Shown here piece by piece: positions 50,816 to 54,247 of a DNA stretch of 54,247 nt. The position numbers were made by a program, and so were the translations under genes. This DNA comes from a virus. Below the pieces are notes generated by a model. That model was not told the origin of the DNA. It did no database searches and saw only the letters and a list, made by a program, of their open reading frames with translations. Positions within the stretch are counted from its first letter, which is position 1. The number at the start of each line of letters is the position of its first letter. The stretch is taken from positions 1-54,247 of the IMG/VR virus record IMGVR_UViG_3300008219_004273; one strand, written 5' to 3'.

Positions 50816-51145
50816 TTATTCTTTATATTCACTGCAGAAATCCACCGAAGGCAAATCCCACACAGAAGAAAACCATTTAATATTTTTAGATTTACAATGT
50901 TTGTCTATTGCAACAAAGCCGGCGTTTCCAAACTCAATCTTTTTTTTATAATTAATATATTTCATCTCTCCCCAAGGAGTCTGACGTAACAGATCTTGTT
51001 GTTTTTTTGGAACACATAAATCCGGAGAGCGCTTTTGAAACTTAACATAATCACAGCCGGCAATAGCTGCGACATCGATTAGTTTTTTTACAATGGGTAA
51101 TGAACCATTGTGGTTGATTCCAATTTCTGCAACAATGTTTATCAC
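50816..51145 (-). pseudogene. NeuB-like sugar acid synthase, N-terminal part
   Basis: A 109-residue frame starting (GTG) M-I-N-I-V-A-E-I-G-I-N-H-N-G-S, the classical NeuB opening. It goes on through D-Y-V-K-F-Q-K-R and W-F-S-S-V-W-D-L-P-S-V-D-F to a TAA stop (50818-50816) where the family normally continues into Y-K-I-P-S-A-L. NeuB-type synthases condense phosphoenolpyruvate with a hexosamine to make sialic, legionaminic or pseudaminic acid. Both halves together carry the PEP-binding and metal residues I can see, and the stop falls in a surface turn. The GTG overlaps the NeuA-like stop (GTGA). Confidence 0.78.
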
Positions 51146-51792
51146 CTTCTATTTTCTCCTTTAAAGTTATTGAAATCCTTTAAATAATCCACATCAAATA
51201 TCTTATTTTCCAGTGAATAAAAGAGTGTATCTTCGCAGTATAAATTCTTATCTAACTCGTCCACCGCTTTGGATTTTACAATCACCACATAGTGACACAC
51301 TTCGAAACACGCTGGGTAGTCCTGTCTTCTGTAAAGTTTATGATTGACCACTTTTGCGCCTCTATAATTATCCAGCGTATAATAACTCATATAAGGGTGG
51401 TTTCCAATACTTTTTCCACAGAGCAAAGAATTGGCTTGATTTTCCAAATAAAAATCATATATTCTTTCAACTTCTTCAAACTTTCTCTGTGGATACGTTA
51501 GATACAAAGTAATCAGATCTTGATCGGATGTAATATTGAAGTTTTGTATCACATCCTTTATGACAAACTTCATACTGGTGTCATCTCTTGATAGTTCAGG
51601 ACCCCTTTGCAGGGTCTTAAAACCGTACTCTTCTGCACGATGTATCAATTCCTCATCATCAGTAGTAACAATTGTACGATCACATAAGTATTTAGGTATT
51701 TGCCGAGCAGTATAATCAAATAGGTATCTATTCTTATTAGGAAACCCCTTTGAATTTTTGCGAGCAGGTATTGTTATCCAAAAATTTTTCAC
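51142..51792 (-). CDS. NeuA-like acylneuraminate cytidylyltransferase
   Basis: A 216-residue nucleotidyltransferase. The CTP-binding start I-P-A-R-K-N-S-K-G-F-P-N-K-N (about residues 8-21), T-T-D-D-E-E-L and A-E-E-Y-G-F near 43-57, and R-R-Q-D-Y-P near 154 match CMP-sugar synthetases. The enzyme activates a nonulosonic acid with CTP to CMP-sugar, ready for a transferase. It follows the NeuB-like frames in the operon (in transcription order it precedes them). It starts with GTG, overlapping the radical SAM stop by 4 bp. Confidence 0.87.
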   Translation of the reverse strand: MKNFWITIPARKNSKGFPNKNRYLFDYTARQIPKYLCDRTIVTTDDEELIHRAEEYGFKTLQRGPELSRDDTSMKFVIKDVIQNFNITSDQDLITLYLTYPQRKFEEVERIYDFYLENQANSLLCGKSIGNHPYMSYYTLDNYRGAKVVNHKLYRRQDYPACFEVCHYVVIVKSKAVDELDKNLYCEDTLFYSLENKIFDVDYLKDFNNFKGENRR

Positions 51793-53420
51793 ATTTCAAG
51801 AACCTTTTCTATTCTATTGGTATCTATATACTCTCTGGCTTGTAAAAACGTTTCTAGTGGCATGTTACCAAAATTTACAGGATTTCCATTCTTATCGTTC
51901 AGTACTTTCGTTGCATCATCTAATTCTAACACATATTTATGAAAGTTTTCATCACAATTTGGCTGACCATGCTTATCAAAAGAAATATCAAAATACTCCG
52001 TCAAATTGGGGCGCACAGTATTCCACATTTCTGTCCCGGGATATGCGGTCGCCGTAAACATTTTTGAATTAACGCTGGCCGCGGCGCTATTATACTCTTC
52101 TGTATCGGGGAGCGTTCCTTCTGTCCAAAACTCTTGTTGCCACTTTATAAAAGCAACACTGGTTTTAAGATGTTCCAAATCCTCACCAGGATAGCCCATA
52201 ATCCAGGTACAATTGCCATGAATATTCGTCGTTTTGCAATTCTGTACTGCGTTTACCATTGTGGTAGGAAATTCATGAACAACTCCATTAATTTTCTTTT
52301 GAGTTAAACCATTTTTTAAAATAAAACCGCCCTTCTTCATCAAAGTTAAGGTGTGAGCCGAAGCAGATTCAGCCCCAAAGCCAATATAGACGCAACCAGA
52401 CTCTGCCATATCATGCAATCTTTCATCAGCTTCGTCCATTCTTGTATGTGTTCCCCACCTAACTTTATCCAAACCGTATTCTTTGAATACCGGGACCATT
52501 CTTTTTATTCTTCTTTTGTCAACTGCAAAATTATCATCCGGAAAGCCGATAAAATCTAAACCATATTTATCAACATACTCCCTCACTTGCTTTGCTATAT
52601 GCTCGCTGGAGCGCATTCCATAGTTTCTTTCCCCTTGGGCGCCTCGATAACAAAAGGCGCACGCATACGGGCAGCCGCGGCTACTAACAGTGGTAAGGCT
52701 CCTCTCCATCTTAAATGGAGTTGCTGAACTATTGTTAGCCGCTAGGCCCCAAACTGGCACATTGATATAATCTTCCAATAAATTATGCCCATAAGGATCC
52801 GACTCCAATAAGTCAAAAGCCGGATACGGCAGATCATCTAGGTTCCTTGGCCTATTGCCTTCGTATTGAAATCTAGGTTTATTATCAATCTCTCCAATGT
52901 AATATGGGCTCAACTTGGTTGACTTAACCGCTTTCTTAATGCCGTGATCTTTAATTACTTTTGCATCATTCAGTATTAAAAGAACTATATCATCGCCCTC
53001 AGAGCGACCAATTGCATCAAGCTCCGGTATCCATTTAAATAAACCTGTCTTAATCTCTGTTGCCAAGCCGTTACCAGTGACCAAAAAACAACCTGGCTGG
53101 TGTTTTCTAACCAATTTGGCCATTTCTTCTTGCCACCTCAACGTAGTGATCTTACCTGAGAAAGCAATCACATCCTGATCTCCAACCTTTCTTATATGTT
53201 GAATAAGAAAATTTTCTGCTTCCTCATATGAGAAGTGCCGGCCAATGGGTAAATTCCTTTTTTCAGATATCTCATCTTTTATTCGATAACCATTTAAATC
53301 AAGTATGTGGGCCTCCGCACCATACCTTCTTGATATGGCCGCCAATATCGCAGGACCCTCGGGAGGTACATTGGGCATGGCTGTTTCTCGAAGTGGCATG
53401 TTTATAAATGTAATCTTCAT
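51789..53420 (-). CDS. B12-binding-domain radical SAM enzyme
   Basis: A 543-residue enzyme. Residues 1 to about 180 are a cobalamin-binding Rossmann-like domain of the usual class (start MKITFINMPLRETAMPNVPP). The radical SAM [4Fe-4S] motif is S-R-G-C-P-Y-A-C-A-F-C-Y near residue 250 (C-x3-C-x2-C). F-P-D-D-N-F and Y-I-G-F-G-A-E-S are further family landmarks. Such enzymes methylate or rearrange unreactive carbons; relatives act in lipid, sugar and antibiotic pathways. I start at the ATG at 53420, where the family begins; a GTG at 53501 would add 27 residues. The 163 bp upstream hold no convincing gene. Confidence 0.88.
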   Translation of the reverse strand: MKITFINMPLRETAMPNVPPEGPAILAAISRRYGAEAHILDLNGYRIKDEISEKRNLPIGRHFSYEEAENFLIQHIRKVGDQDVIAFSGKITTLRWQEEMAKLVRKHQPGCFLVTGNGLATEIKTGLFKWIPELDAIGRSEGDDIVLLILNDAKVIKDHGIKKAVKSTKLSPYYIGEIDNKPRFQYEGNRPRNLDDLPYPAFDLLESDPYGHNLLEDYINVPVWGLAANNSSATPFKMERSLTTVSSRGCPYACAFCYRGAQGERNYGMRSSEHIAKQVREYVDKYGLDFIGFPDDNFAVDKRRIKRMVPVFKEYGLDKVRWGTHTRMDEADERLHDMAESGCVYIGFGAESASAHTLTLMKKGGFILKNGLTQKKINGVVHEFPTTMVNAVQNCKTTNIHGNCTWIMGYPGEDLEHLKTSVAFIKWQQEFWTEGTLPDTEEYNSAAASVNSKMFTATAYPGTEMWNTVRPNLTEYFDISFDKHGQPNCDENFHKYVLELDDATKVLNDKNGNPVNFGNMPLETFLQAREYIDTNRIEKVLEM

Positions 53421-53583
53421 TCCCGCAAAAGAGTTGAAATTCAAATTCAGTTCTTTTATAAAATCACTGGGGTGTCTTATGAGTCTTTTATTCTTGGTCA
53501 CTGCGATTATCTATCATATAATAACACACATGAAGGCAGTTTTTAATGCTTTTAATTTCTCTATCATACTTGGCTGCACCCCC

Positions 53584-54247
53584 TCATATCTGGTGATCGC
53601 TCGCATACCATGTTCGTTTTGAAACAGCTTCATCCACTTGAATACTATTGCAGATTATATTATTGCTCTTAAAATCATGTTCCATTGTTGTGAAAAACTC
53701 AAAAGTCACTTCCGGGAAGAATTTAGCAAGATAGTTCTTATATAAGTGCTTCATATGTTCGCCCTCATATCTTATTCTCATTGACCACCACTCCCGTGTA
53801 TTGTATTCGGGTGGAGTTAGATACCAAGCTTTTTTAATATCTAAATTATTGTAAAAATCTATACCATAATAAACTATGTGTTCTGCTTGTAATTCTAGAA
53901 TCGCATATAAAGTGGTATAATAAGAACTATTGCACAAGAGCTTATCTTCATACACCGGAATTATATATTTCTCTGCCTCTTCGGGCATGTGTTCAATCGG
54001 GCGGCCATCATATGTATACATTTTATCCAGATTCCTGTTTGTGGGCCCTCTCCATCGATGAACATAGGGTTCATCTTCTGATATATATGGCAAATAACCA
54101 AGGTTGTTTAATGTCCCCCCTTCAAAATGTTTTTTCTGTTCTTCCTTAGCCTTTTGCCATAAAAGCCAATCAGGTTTAAACTTATTGGTTAAACATTTTT
54201 TGATTTTAATTTTATTAAACACAGAGGCGTTAAAACCGGTGTCGGCG
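53584..54247 (-). CDS. Putative glycan-related protein (5' end beyond window)
   Basis: The frame is open to the right edge, so the N-terminus is missing; it reads A-D-T-G-F-N-A-S-V-F-N-K-I at the edge and continues for about 220 residues to a TGA. It has C-N-S-S-Y-Y-T-T-L-Y-A-I-L-E-L and H-I-V-Y-Y-G-I-D-F-Y near the centre. That arrangement (small-residue helix, then a strand ending G-I-D-F) recalls DUF115 and sialyltransferase-like proteins that recognise nucleotide sugars. Given the adjoining NeuA/NeuB-like genes, a role as a glycosyltransferase is attractive but unproven. Confidence 0.65.
   Translation of the reverse strand, partial: ADTGFNASVFNKIKIKKCLTNKFKPDWLLWQKAKEEQKKHFEGGTLNNLGYLPYISEDEPYVHRWRGPTNRNLDKMYTYDGRPIEHMPEEAEKYIIPVYEDKLLCNSSYYTTLYAILELQAEHIVYYGIDFYNNLDIKKAWYLTPPEYNTREWWSMRIRYEGEHMKHLYKNYLAKFFPEVTFEFFTTMEHDFKSNNIICNSIQVDEAVSKRTWYASDHQI

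Noticed and set aside
50816-50818. TAA in the NeuB-like gene as evidence of stop-codon recoding
   Set aside because: Other genes here end normally at TAA with correctly spaced starts after them, so TAA works as a stop in this genome.
53421-53583. Short frames (about 16 codons) upstream of the radical SAM gene, including one starting MIEKLKALKTAFM
   Set aside because: There is no strong ribosome-binding site or overlap with neighbours; I could not support a gene in this gap.

Overview
The window is a single co-oriented block of a tailed-phage genome. Every gene I can support is on the minus strand, so transcription runs from position 54247 toward position 1. A gp55-like late sigma factor, gp6- and gp25-like baseplate wedge proteins, a gp5-like OB-fold tail lysin, a gp46/gp47-type recombination nuclease and a gp61-like primase point to a large-genome, distantly T4-like myovirus of a Gram-negative, probably marine, host. 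Base composition is AT-rich by eye, genes are packed with 1-30 bp overlaps, and I saw no tRNA, rRNA, CRISPR array or insertion sequence. No terminase, portal or capsid gene is present, so this is only part of the genome.

In transcription order, 54247-45915 is a surface-sugar cassette. It holds a partial glycan-type gene, a B12-binding radical SAM enzyme, a NeuA-like cytidylyltransferase, a NeuB-like synthase broken by an in-frame TAA, a HAD phosphatase, a 22-codon ORF, an Mpo1-like (DUF962) membrane protein, two SDR epimerases of the GDP-fucose synthase type, a DegT/DnrJ aminotransferase and an SDR epimerase. Together these look able to make and activate a nonulosonic (sialic-like) or related amino sugar. 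45901-44151 holds small regulatory and membrane genes and the late sigma factor. 44151-9921 is the baseplate and tail block: OB-fold plus amidase lysin, M23 peptidase, spike, a 1949-residue protein, gp25, gp6, a DNRLRE-like protein, two very large proteins with laminin-G-like domains, and several further virion proteins. 9908-4618 is replication and recombination: a RuvC-like resolvase, a primase and a fused SbcD-SbcC nuclease.

The left end (about 8466-1) is the most unusual part. Seven genes start with one of two short shared leaders (MKITKTQLKQIIKEEL or MKLIFENWRKFL) followed by unrelated bodies. The leaders are conserved at DNA level, including an 87 bp perfect repeat, and each ends in an (I/L)-x-E site like the cleavage site of T4 prohead protease. 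I propose they are capsid-targeting sequences, making this a cassette of internal head proteins packaged and injected with the DNA. Candidate lysis genes (holin-like, spanin-like, Sec-signal protein) and a NUDIX hydrolase are interleaved with them.

Other genome-scale signals are a strong excess of the palindrome GCCGGC in AT-rich DNA and a recurring ACTATTTA box 22-37 nt upstream of four gene starts. There is also a probable homopolymer frameshift in one leader gene.
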